Below, one piece after another: positions 32,312 through 39,657 of a stretch of DNA of 64,000 nucleotides (positions within the stretch are counted from its first letter, which is position 1; each line of letters opens with the position of its first letter). The DNA comes from JAIBBD01 sp041390685 (lineage in GTDB: Bacteria > Chloroflexota > Dehalococcoidia > UBA2979), in assembly GCA_041390685.1 (NCBI GenBank), contig JAWKPL010000001.1, positions 2,480,001 to 2,544,000 of the forward strand, read 5' to 3'. The notes beneath the pieces were generated by a model. That model was not told the origin of the DNA. It did no database searches and worked only from the letters and a program-made list of their open reading frames with translations. Position numbers and translations under genes: made by a program.

Positions 32312-33220
32312 TCAGTGCGCCCGCGGGTGCACCTGCTCGTACACCTCGCGCAGATGAGCGTCGGCCAGCTGCGTGTAGACCTGCGTCGTCGAGACGTTGG
32401 CGTGGCCCAGCAGTTCCTGCACGTCGCGGATCGAGGCGCCGCCGCGCAGCATGTGCGTCGCGAAGGAGTGCCGCAGCGTGTGCGGCGTGACGTGCGACTC
32501 GATCCCGGCGGACTTCGCGTAGCCCTTGAGGATCAGCCAGAACCCCTGGCGGGTCAGGCGCTCGCCACGGCGGTTCACGAACAGCGCCACCTGGGGTCGG
32601 TCTTTGAGCAGCTGCGGGCGCGCGTCGTCGAAGTACCGCTCGATCGCGGCGACAGCCTGCTCGTAGACGGGGATCGTGCGCTCCTTCGCTCCCTTGCCGA
32701 GGCAGCGCACATACGCCGGACGGGGCACGAGGTGCATGCTGTCGACGTTCAGCGACACGAGTTCGGTCACGCGCATCCCCGTCGCGTACATCAGCTCCAG
32801 CATCGCGCAGTCGCGGATCGCCTCGGCGGTGTTGAAGCGCTGCGGCTCCCGGAGCAGCGCGTCCACGTCCGCCGTCGTCATCGGCCGCGGGACGGGCTTC
32901 GGGGCGCGCGGCGAGTCGATCGCCGCCGTGGGGTTCGTCGTGAGGTCACCGTGGTCGAGCAGGAAGGCGCAGAACGACTTCACAGCCGCGACCTTGCGCG
33001 CGACCGTCGCCGCCGCGTACGTCTGCTGCCGCAGCCAGAGGATGTAGTCCGTGATCAGCTCGCGGTCGATGTCCTTGGCCTCGGCGTGCCCGTTCGCCCG
33101 CCGGCCGCTCGCGAACTCACCGAAGCGGGTGAGGTCGTTCCGGTATGCGTCAATCGTGTTCTTCGAGGCGCCCCGCTCCGCGGACATGTAGTGCAGGAAT
33201 GCCTCGATGCGCTGCTCCAC
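32312..33220 (-). CDS. xerC: tyrosine recombinase XerC/XerD
   Basis: A 302-residue site-specific recombinase of the kind that resolves chromosome dimers. The N-terminal SAM-like core-binding domain (about 5-95; ASKNTIDAYRNDLTRF) precedes the catalytic domain with the Arg in YATGMRVTEL, Lys in GKGAKERTIPV, His-x-x-Arg in HTLRHSFATHML, His in LGHANVSTTQ and nucleophile Tyr in VYTQ. The GTG at 33218-33220 has AGGAG upstream and begins with the expected first helix. XerC and XerD cannot be told apart by eye, so the symbol is provisional. The upstream spacer has repeated ATWATGTCG-like motifs. Confidence 0.88.
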   Translation of the reverse strand: MEQRIEAFLHYMSAERGASKNTIDAYRNDLTRFGEFASGRRANGHAEAKDIDRELITDYILWLRQQTYAAATVARKVAAVKSFCAFLLDHGDLTTNPTAAIDSPRAPKPVPRPMTTADVDALLREPQRFNTAEAIRDCAMLELMYATGMRVTELVSLNVDSMHLVPRPAYVRCLGKGAKERTIPVYEQAVAAIERYFDDARPQLLKDRPQVALFVNRRGERLTRQGFWLILKGYAKSAGIESHVTPHTLRHSFATHMLRGGASIRDVQELLGHANVSTTQVYTQLADAHLREVYEQVHPRAH

Positions 33221-33243
33221 GACGTACGCTCTCCTGCTCGCTG

Positions 33244-33384
33244 ATATGTCGACTTTACATAGCCGACTGCGGGACGCCGCAGTATACAACTCGCCGTTCC
33301 GTCACTGTCCACCGCATTGGCGAGCATAATGTCGCGTAAAAGCCGCCGTCTCCGGCCTGCGCAATGCCGAAAGTGTCGACATAA
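33244..33384. repeat. three dispersed ATWATGTCG-type motifs upstream of xerC
   Basis: ATATGTCGAC (33244-33253, plus), ATAATGTCGC (33326-33335, plus) and ATTATGTCGAC (33374-33384, minus) occur within 141 bases between the divergent xerC and acetyltransferase genes. Two GTCGAC palindromes are included. They could be binding sites of a regulator or resemble Xer half-sites; the sequence alone does not decide. Confidence 0.4.
33266..33283. other. perfect small hairpin in the xerC leader
   Basis: ACTGCGG pairs perfectly with CCGCAGT around a GACG tetraloop, 46 bases upstream of the xerC start. It could be a leader structure or part of an operator with the neighbouring ATWATGTCG motifs. Confidence 0.4.
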
Positions 33385-33990
33385 TGACTCACTTCCAGCC
33401 CTCGCCGCCAGGCGACCACGAACCTGTCCATGGTACCCATGGTGTCTCGCTGCGCCCGATCGCTGAATCCGACCTCCCCGCGCTCCTACGCTGGCGGCAG
33501 GATCCCGGGGTAGTGCGCTTCTGGGACGTCGCCCCGGAGGACCTCGATGCCTGCCGTGGGGAGTTTCTTGACGTCGACACCGTCCCGGTGTGGCGCTTCG
33601 TCATCGAGTGGGACGGCCGGGGAGTCGGCAATATCGAGTACAGCCACCCCTATGCCGACACTGATTTACCTCTGGACGGCGGGCATCGATATCTTCATCG
33701 GGGAGCCCGACGCCCGCGACCGCGGCGTCGGGACTGAAGCGGTCCGCACGTTGCTTCAGTATTTGTTCGAGGTGAAGCGCCTGCACCGGGTAACAATCGA
33801 CCCCGAGGTCGGGAACCGCCGGGCGATCCGCTCGTACGAGAAGGCCGGCTTTCGCTTCGATGGCGTGCTGCGACATAACGACCGGTTCGAGGACGGTCGC
33901 TACGCCGACACACACTTCATGTCGATCATCGAGGACGAGTGGCCCGCCGCGCGTGCCCGCTGGGAGGCCGAGGTCGCCTCAAAGCACTGA
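33384..33990 (+). pseudogene. frameshifted GNAT acetyltransferase, AAC(6')-like
   Basis: Two adjacent reading frames together encode one acetyltransferase of about 201 residues. The first half (from ATG 33384) holds VSLRPIAESDLPALLRW and VGNIEYSHPYADTD; the second half continues one frame over with YLWTAGIDIFIGEP, RGVGTEAVRTLL and the acetyl-CoA/C-terminal pattern TIDPEVGNRRAIRSYEKAGF, which resembles AAC(6')-type aminoglycoside acetyltransferases. The shift falls near GATTTACC (33663-33670), where removal of one T restores a single frame. It is either a real disruption, a programmed shift at the T-run, or an assembly error. The last 12 bases overlap the convergent pcm gene. AAC(6') resemblance does not prove aminoglycoside activity. 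Confidence 0.8.
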
Positions 33991-34647
33991 AGCGCGGTCG
34001 TCCTCGAAGCCGCCGGCGCCGCGCAGCGGCACGAACCGCACGCCGCCGAGCGACTCGATGTCCGTCCCGTCCTCGGTGCGCGTGACGACCAGCAACTCCT
34101 GGTCGTCCTCGTGGCGTCCGACGGGGACGACCATCCGCCCGCCCATGCGCAGCTGGCGCACCAGCACGTCGGGGATCGAGGGCGCCACCGCGGTCACGAG
34201 GATGGCATCGTATGGCGCGGACTCGGGCGCCCCGAGCTCGGCGCCTGCCGGAAGCACTGTCACATTCGTCACACCAAGGCGCTCCAGCGTCCGCGACGCG
34301 CGCTCCCGGAGCACGCCCACGATCTCGACGCTGACGACGTCGTGCGCCAGCCTCGCCAGCACGGCTGCCTGGTAGCCGGATCCCGTCCCCACCTCGAGCA
34401 CATGCTCGTCGCCCTCGAGGTGCACCGCCTCGGTCATCATTCCGACGATCAGCGGCTGCGAGATCGTCTGCCCCTCGCCGATCGGCAGGGCGTGGTCTTC
34501 GAACCCGTAACGTCGGAGCCGCTCCGGCACAAACTCGTCACGAGGCACCTCGCGCATGGCATCGAGCACCCGCTGGTCGCGCACAACGCGCGCGACGAGG
34601 CGCACCATCCCCTCGGCGGCGGCGTCCCTATCGCTGTGGCCGGTCAT
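33979..34647 (-). CDS. pcm: protein-L-isoaspartate O-methyltransferase
   Basis: A 222-residue repair enzyme that methylates isoaspartyl residues in damaged proteins, using SAM. The N-terminal substrate region is VLDAMREVPRDEFVP and LPIGEGQTISQP, and motif I is VLEVGTGSGYQAAVLA at about residue 83, with SVEIVG following and APYDAILVTAVAPSIP as the later motif. The ATG overlaps the uvrC stop (ATGA). Its 3' end overlaps the convergent acetyltransferase gene by 12 bases. Family assignment is firm. Confidence 0.93.
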   Translation of the reverse strand: MTGHSDRDAAAEGMVRLVARVVRDQRVLDAMREVPRDEFVPERLRRYGFEDHALPIGEGQTISQPLIVGMMTEAVHLEGDEHVLEVGTGSGYQAAVLARLAHDVVSVEIVGVLRERASRTLERLGVTNVTVLPAGAELGAPESAPYDAILVTAVAPSIPDVLVRQLRMGGRMVVPVGRHEDDQELLVVTRTEDGTDIESLGGVRFVPLRGAGGFEDDRASVL

Positions 34648-36530
34648 AGCGACCGCTTCACGGTCTCCGCGAGACGGCGCGTGAACCCCACTGTGGAGGC
34701 GATGTCCTCGATGCTCGCCTCCTGCAGCGCCCGCACCGAGCCGAATTTCCGCAGCAGCGCACGCTTGCGCCTCGGCCCCACGCCCGGAATCGAATCGAGG
34801 ACCGAACGCTGCGCAGATTGCCCGCGCAGTTTGCGGTGGTACGTCACCGCAAAGCGATGCGCCTCGTCGCGCACGCGCTGGATGAGGTACAGCGCTTGCG
34901 AGTCGCGAGGCAGCACGATCGGTTCGTCAACGTCCTTGACGAACACTTCCTCCTCACGCTTCGCAAGTCCGCAGACCGGCACGTCCGCCAGCTCGAGGTC
35001 GCGCATCACGTCGAGCGCCGCCCCCAGCTGCCCTTTCCCGCCGTCGATGATCACGAGGTCCGGGACGATGTCCCACGCGGTCGGTTCCTCCTCGGCCTCG
35101 TCCACTTCAGCGGTCTCAGCCTGGGTGATCGTGGCCTCGCGTCGCCGCCGGCGGCTCGCCGCGAGCCGCGAGAAGCGCCGCGTCAGCACTTCCCGCATCG
35201 AGGCGAAGTCGTCCTGCCCTTCGACGGTCTTGATGCGAAAGCGACGGTATTGGCTGTTCACCGGCGCGCCCTGCTCGAAGACCACCATCGATGCGACCGT
35301 GTTCGTCCCTTGGATCGTCGAGATGTCGTAGCACTCGATCCGGTTCGGGGGCGCGGGGAGGTCCAGCTCGTCCTGGAGCAGCGTCATCGCCGCGTGCGTC
35401 TTGTCGCGGTCTGACAGCCAGCGCACACGGTGCGCCGCCAGCGTCGAGCGCGCGTTCTCTTCGGCGCTCGCGACGAGCTGCCGTAGCTCGCCGCGCTCCG
35501 GGACGCGGATCTCCACCGCGCGGCCTCGCCGCTCCCGCAGCGCGGTCTGCAGTTGTTCGAGGTCGGCCGGACGCGTCGACAGCAGCACGTTGCGCGGCAC
35601 ATACGTGGCCGATTCGAAAAACTGCGCCAGGAACGCAGACAGCACCTCCGCGTCGGAGGCGTCCTGCGTGCCGTCGAGCATGAACGAGTCAGTATCGGCC
35701 ACTGCCGTGCCCCGCACGAAGAACACTTGCACGCACGCCTCATCGCCCGACCGCGCGAGCGCAAACACATCCGCGTCGAGTGGCGTCGTCGTGGCCATCT
35801 GCTGTCGTTCGGTGACGCGCCGGATCGCCTGCGCCTGGTCGCGCAGCCGCGCCGCGCGCTCGAACTCGAGGTTGTCCGAGGCCGTCAACATCTCCGCCTC
35901 GACATGGTCGAGCACTTCGCGGCTCCGCCCATCGAGGAACAGCACCGTCTGGTGGACGACCTCGTCGTACTCCTCCTTCGTGCAGAAGGCGGTGCACGGC
36001 GCGATGCACCGCTTGATGTAGTAGTCGAGGCAGGGGCGCGGGTCGGTGCCCGTGATCGGCTTCGTGCACGACCGCCAGGGAAACAGCTTCTTCACCACGT
36101 CGAGCGTGCGCCGCACCGACCCCGCCGAGGCGTACGGCCCGAAGTAGCGCGCGCCGTCCGACTCGACGCGGCGCGTGATGGTGACGCGCGGCCAGGGGTT
36201 CTGCACGTCCACCTTGAGGTACGGGTAGTGCTTGTCGTCCTTGAGCCGCACGTTGTACTGCGGCTGGTGACGCTTCACCAGCGTCGCTTCAAGGAGCAGG
36301 GCCTCCGCCTCGTTGCGCGTCAGCACGTGGTCGACCGTCACCACGAGTTGCGCCAGCGCCAGCACCTTCGGTTCGAGGCTGCGCGACGACCCGAAGTAGG
36401 ACCGCACGCGTGAGCGCAGGTTCGTGGCCTTGCCGACGTACAGCACGTCGCCGCGGGCGTCTCGCATGATGTAGACGCCCGGGCGCTCCGGAAGCGCTCG
36501 CACCTGCTGAAGGACTGCAGAATCGGTCAC
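34644..36530 (-). CDS. uvrC: excinuclease ABC subunit C
   Basis: A 628-residue nuclease that makes both incisions in nucleotide excision repair. In order: GIY-YIG domain (GVYIMRDARGDVLYVGKATN, residues about 18-37), a four-cysteine-like region (CTKPITGTDPRPCLDYYIKR), the UVR helical hairpin (LEFERAARLRDQA), the RNase H-like second nuclease domain with ECYDISTIQG, VIIDGGKGQL and DEAHRFAV, and two C-terminal helix-hairpin-helix motifs. The start is GTG at 36528-36530, with no Shine-Dalgarno visible and a -10-like TACACT seven bases upstream, which suggests a leaderless transcript. Confidence 0.96.
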   Translation of the reverse strand: MTDSAVLQQVRALPERPGVYIMRDARGDVLYVGKATNLRSRVRSYFGSSRSLEPKVLALAQLVVTVDHVLTRNEAEALLLEATLVKRHQPQYNVRLKDDKHYPYLKVDVQNPWPRVTITRRVESDGARYFGPYASAGSVRRTLDVVKKLFPWRSCTKPITGTDPRPCLDYYIKRCIAPCTAFCTKEEYDEVVHQTVLFLDGRSREVLDHVEAEMLTASDNLEFERAARLRDQAQAIRRVTERQQMATTTPLDADVFALARSGDEACVQVFFVRGTAVADTDSFMLDGTQDASDAEVLSAFLAQFFESATYVPRNVLLSTRPADLEQLQTALRERRGRAVEIRVPERGELRQLVASAEENARSTLAAHRVRWLSDRDKTHAAMTLLQDELDLPAPPNRIECYDISTIQGTNTVASMVVFEQGAPVNSQYRRFRIKTVEGQDDFASMREVLTRRFSRLAASRRRRREATITQAETAEVDEAEEEPTAWDIVPDLVIIDGGKGQLGAALDVMRDLELADVPVCGLAKREEEVFVKDVDEPIVLPRDSQALYLIQRVRDEAHRFAVTYHRKLRGQSAQRSVLDSIPGVGPRRKRALLRKFGSVRALQEASIEDIASTVGFTRRLAETVKRSL

Positions 36531-36537
36531 GAGTTCA

Positions 36538-36543
36538 AGTGTA
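36538..36543 (-). promoter_or_regulatory. -10 box giving a probable leaderless uvrC transcript
   Basis: On the minus strand TACACT ends seven bases before the uvrC GTG, so transcription should start at or within a base of the start codon. No purine-rich ribosome-binding site lies between. The -35 is not convincing. Confidence 0.4.
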
Positions 36544-36602
36544 GCGCCGCCGCGGGCGCCTCGATTCGAGGACGGATGAGACCGCTGACGAGACGGTTGA
36601 AG

Positions 36603-36678
36603 TGGCGCGCCCGGTAGGATTTGAACCTACGACCTCAGCCTCCGCAGGGCTGCGCTCTATCCCCTGAGCTACGAGCGC
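36603..36678 (-). tRNA. tRNA-Arg (anticodon GCG)
   Basis: Minus-strand cloverleaf: acceptor GCGCTCG with CGGGCGC, D stem GCTC/GAGC, anticodon arm CAGCC-CTGCGGA-GGCTG with T33 and anticodon GCG, T arm GTAGG-TTCAAAT-CCTAC, encoded CCA (36603-36605). The first anticodon base is G rather than the A that most bacteria edit to inosine in tRNA-Arg(ACG). Confidence 0.92.
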
Positions 36679-36687
36679 GCGTCAACA

Positions 36688-36774
<87 letters not shown>

Positions 36775-36802
36775 ACGAACTTCGCGTCCTGCGTCCTTTC
36801 AC

Positions 36803-36879
36803 TGGTGGGCCGTACTGGACTTGAACCAGTGACCTCTCGCGTGTGAAGCGAGCGCTCGTACCAACTGAGCTAACGGCCC
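36803..36879 (-). tRNA. tRNA-Val (anticodon CAC)
   Basis: Minus-strand cloverleaf: acceptor GGGCCGT with ACGGCCC, D arm GCTC/GAGC, anticodon arm CTCGC-TTCACAC-GCGAG giving CAC, T arm CTGGTTCAAGTCCAG and encoded CCA (36803-36805). Confidence 0.96.
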
Positions 36880-36977
36880 GCGTCTGACGCCTTCGCGAAT
36901 CCCTAGCGTATCGCCCAGACACACGCCGTTCAACTGATCTCGCGTTCGCCTGACTCCGGGCCGCGGCGGCCGTGAAA

Positions 36978-37009
36978 CGAAGGGCAGACCCGCGCGGGCC
37001 TGCCCTTCG
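36978..37009. terminator. hairpin downstream of the secreted-protein gene
   Basis: CGAAGGGCAG pairs with CTGCCCTTCG over ten bases, with an inner CCC-GCGC-GGG after one mismatch. It starts 33 bases past the stop of the gene at 37042-37632 (minus strand), as expected for its terminator; only TTTC follows as a weak U-run. Confidence 0.6.
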
Positions 37010-37041
37010 ATGGGAGCATGATCCAGCCTGATACCTGGCGG

Positions 37042-37632
37042 TCAGTGGCCGCCGCGACCCGCGAAGCCGAAGCGGAACCCGAAGCCGAAGCGGAACCCGC
37101 GCGGGCCTTCGTGCATGTTCGCGAACGGCCGCTCGCCGTTCTGGATCCGCTCGATGGCGGCATCCGCTTCTTCGCGCGTGAGCGTCCCGTCGGCCACCTT
37201 CTCCTCGATCCGCGCGATCGCGGCGTCGATGTGTTGCTGCTTGACCGTCTCCTGCGCCGCCTCAAGCTGGTCGACGCTGATGCCCAGCTCCGAGGCGAGC
37301 GCTGCGTTGAACTCCGCGCGCCGCGCCTCGCGCTCCTCGTCGGTGGGGGGCTGCGCCGGCTTCTCGTCCGGGCGCATCGACTCGCGCACGCTCTGCACCG
37401 CCTCGCGCAACGTCTCCAAGGGGATGCCGAGCGCGTCCGCGAGGGCCTCCCCGCGACCCAAGCGCAGACCGAGGTGTCCGTCGTCGGTCGCATCCGCCGT
37501 CGCGACAGCGGGCTGCACGGAGGCCGCCGATGCGGTCGGCGTCTGCATCGAATTCACCGCCGGCACGATCGCGACGCCGAGCAATGCCAGTGATGCAATG
37601 CCGGTACTGAGCTTCGTCTTGCTGATGTTCAT
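37042..37632 (-). CDS. secreted protein with ALG-type helical repeats and aromatic/glycine tail (unknown function)
   Basis: A 196-residue exported protein. A signal peptide with LALLGVAIVPAV and a likely AxA cleavage (TASAASV) covers about residues 1-37. The rest is helical and acidic, with two short repeat-like units, DALGIPLETLREAVQSV (about 65) and ELGISVDQLEAAQETV (about 115), then VADGTLTREEADAAIERI, a pattern seen in small secreted DUF2680-like proteins. It ends with RGFRFGFGFRFGF, an unusual Phe/Gly/Arg tail. GGGAG five bases before the ATG supports the start. It lies downstream of a two-component system transcribed the same way and may be its target or an extracytoplasmic partner. Confidence 0.65.
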   Translation of the reverse strand: MNISKTKLSTGIASLALLGVAIVPAVNSMQTPTASAASVQPAVATADATDDGHLGLRLGRGEALADALGIPLETLREAVQSVRESMRPDEKPAQPPTDEEREARRAEFNAALASELGISVDQLEAAQETVKQQHIDAAIARIEEKVADGTLTREEADAAIERIQNGERPFANMHEGPRGFRFGFGFRFGFAGRGGH

Positions 37633-37733
37633 ACGACTCCCATTCCTCCCGATTTCGTTGCTGCCGGGGCCCTTCGGCAACTCCGACGATAGGGAAGTCG
37701 GCATAAGGACGGCGTAAGGAAGCGAGCCGAGGC

Positions 37734-38894
37734 CTACATCGCCGCCGGAATCGCGACCTCGAACTCCACCGCGGGACCATCGAGGACGCGCGCTCGCACG
37801 TCGCCGGCATGGTGGCGCGCCACCGCGCGCACGATCGACAGTCCGAGGCCATGGCCTCCGCTCGCGCGACTGCGCCCATCGTCGATGCGGCGGAAGCGCT
37901 CGAACAGCCCGTCCAGCGCCGCGGCGTCGACGTCTCGGCTGCTGTTCGTCACGCGCAGCACCGCCATGCCGTCCTCAATCCCGGTACGCACCGCGAGCCA
38001 GCGCCGGCCTGCGGCGTCCGGCTCGCAATACGCGGTCGCGTTCGCCAGCAGGTTCTCCACAAGCTGTTCGAGCAGCACCCGGTCACCGCGCACATGGGCC
38101 GGCCCGAGGGCGCGCGCGACTTCGATGTCGCGCGCCTGGAGGTCGCCCGTCCGCCGCTCGAGCGCCTCCACGACCATCCGCGCGAGATCGACCTCTTCGT
38201 CGGCCTGCCGGGGCGCATCCGCCCGCTCGAGCGTGAGCAACGCGGCGATGAGCGCCTCGGAGCGCAAGGTCGCACGCCGTATCACCTCGGCACTCTGGCG
38301 GCGGTCGGCCACGGTGGCATGCGAATCGGCAAGCGTGACATCGAGCTCCGTGCGGATGATCGACAACGGCGTCCGCAGCTCGTGTGAGGCGTTGGCGACG
38401 AACTCGCGTTGCGCGCGGAACGCCCCGTCGAGGCGGTCGAGCATGGCGTCGAACTGGTCCGCCAGCTCCCTCAACTCGTCACGCGGTCCCTGCAACGCGA
38501 TCCGCTCATCGAGCCGCCTCGAGTCGATGCGCCGCGCGGTCTCCGTGATCGACGCCACCGGTCGCAGCATCCGGCCCGCGATGAACCAGCCGGCCCCGAC
38601 CGACGCCACGAGCATGACCCCCAACGCCATCGAGGAGCGCACCAGGAGCGTGTCCAGCGCCTCGTCACGTGCCTCGACACGTGCTTGCTCCGCCACCTGC
38701 AGCGCCTCCTGACGCGCGAGCGCGCCCAGCGGTGCGCGGCCGAGCGGGCGGTTGAGCACGCGCTCGGCGAAGGCGCGGTCGGCGGCCGGCATGGCGCGCT
38801 CGACCAGCACGTTCACAAGCACGAGCAGCACGATGCCCGCCAGGAGGAAGAGGGCCGCGTACCAGAGCGTGAGCCGGACCCGGATCGTCGTCAT
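37734..38894 (-). CDS. sensor histidine kinase, OmpR-type two-component system
   Basis: A 386-residue membrane kinase. Two transmembrane helices (about residues 8-30 and 90-112) enclose a short periplasmic loop of about 60 residues, followed by a HAMP domain, the H-box ANASHELRTPLS (phospho-accepting His at about residue 178), the N-box ENLLANATAY and the G-box GGHGLGLSIV. The ATG overlaps the response-regulator stop (TGATG). The sensed signal cannot be read; the small loop suggests it may sense membrane state or an accessory protein, possibly the secreted protein encoded next. Confidence 0.9.
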   Translation of the reverse strand: MTTIRVRLTLWYAALFLLAGIVLLVLVNVLVERAMPAADRAFAERVLNRPLGRAPLGALARQEALQVAEQARVEARDEALDTLLVRSSMALGVMLVASVGAGWFIAGRMLRPVASITETARRIDSRRLDERIALQGPRDELRELADQFDAMLDRLDGAFRAQREFVANASHELRTPLSIIRTELDVTLADSHATVADRRQSAEVIRRATLRSEALIAALLTLERADAPRQADEEVDLARMVVEALERRTGDLQARDIEVARALGPAHVRGDRVLLEQLVENLLANATAYCEPDAAGRRWLAVRTGIEDGMAVLRVTNSSRDVDAAALDGLFERFRRIDDGRSRASGGHGLGLSIVRAVARHHAGDVRARVLDGPAVEFEVAIPAAM

Positions 38895-39550
38895 CAGGGG
38901 ATCCGGTATCCCGCGCCCACGACCGTCTCGACCACCGGCGGCGCGCCGAGGCGGCGACGGAGCGTCATCACCGTGACTCGCACCACGTTGCTCATCGGGT
39001 CGGCATGCTCGTCCCACACCCGCTCGAGCAGCTGCTCGCTCGTCACCACCGCGCCCGAGGCGCGCAGCAACTCAACCAGCACCGCGTACTCCTTCGGCGA
39101 CAGATCGAGAGGGGCGCCGTCCCGCGAGACTTGGCGCGTCGAGGGGTCCAGGCGGATCCCCGCGCGCTCCAGGAGCGGCGGACGCGCGGGCCCCGAGCGG
39201 CGCGCGAGCGCATGCACCCGCGCCACAAGCTCCTCGAAGGCGAACGGCTTCGTGAGGTAGTCGTCCGCACCCAGGTTTAGGCCGCTCACCCGGTCGGCAA
39301 CGTCCGAGGACGCCGTGAACATGATCACGCGGGCGCCGGCGCCGGCCTCGCGCAGCCGCTGGCACACCTCGTCGCCATGCAGGCGCGGCAGGTTGCGGTC
39401 GAGGATCACGACGTCGTAGTCGTTCGCCAGCGCCTTCTCTAGCCCGTCGAGGCCGTCACCGGCGATGTCCACCGCGAAGCGCTCGCGCCGCAGGCCGCGT
39501 GCCACCGCCGCCGCGAGATCGACCTCGTCCTCGATGATCAGTACGCGCAC
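38894..39550 (-). CDS. response regulator, OmpR family
   Basis: A 218-residue transcription regulator. The receiver domain (1-115) has the acidic pocket IIEDEVD, the phospho-accepting Asp in VVILDRNLP (about residue 51), the Thr in VIMFTASS and the Lys in YLTKPFAFEEL. The C-terminal winged helix (about 125-218) has the LSPKEYAVLVELL and VVRVTVMTLRRRLG segments that bind DNA, ending GAGYRIP as is usual. The GTG start at 39548-39550 begins right at the receiver. It is the first gene of the operon with the kinase. Confidence 0.94.
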   Translation of the reverse strand: MRVLIIEDEVDLAAAVARGLRRERFAVDIAGDGLDGLEKALANDYDVVILDRNLPRLHGDEVCQRLREAGAGARVIMFTASSDVADRVSGLNLGADDYLTKPFAFEELVARVHALARRSGPARPPLLERAGIRLDPSTRQVSRDGAPLDLSPKEYAVLVELLRASGAVVTSEQLLERVWDEHADPMSNVVRVTVMTLRRRLGAPPVVETVVGAGYRIP

Positions 39551-39657
39551 GCAGCCTCCGTCCGGACGCCTCTGGTTCCACTTCTGGCGTTCGAGGTTCC
39601 AGCGAGCGGTGGGGCGGGATCGGCGCACAGCGTACCTCGCGGCGTCGCCGCCGCGCC

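Noticed and set aside
33323..33340. Possible dif site (GCATAATGTCGCGTAAAA) near xerC
   Set aside because: Only one half resembles a Xer site and the second half lacks the expected inverted partner; kept only as part of the motif set.
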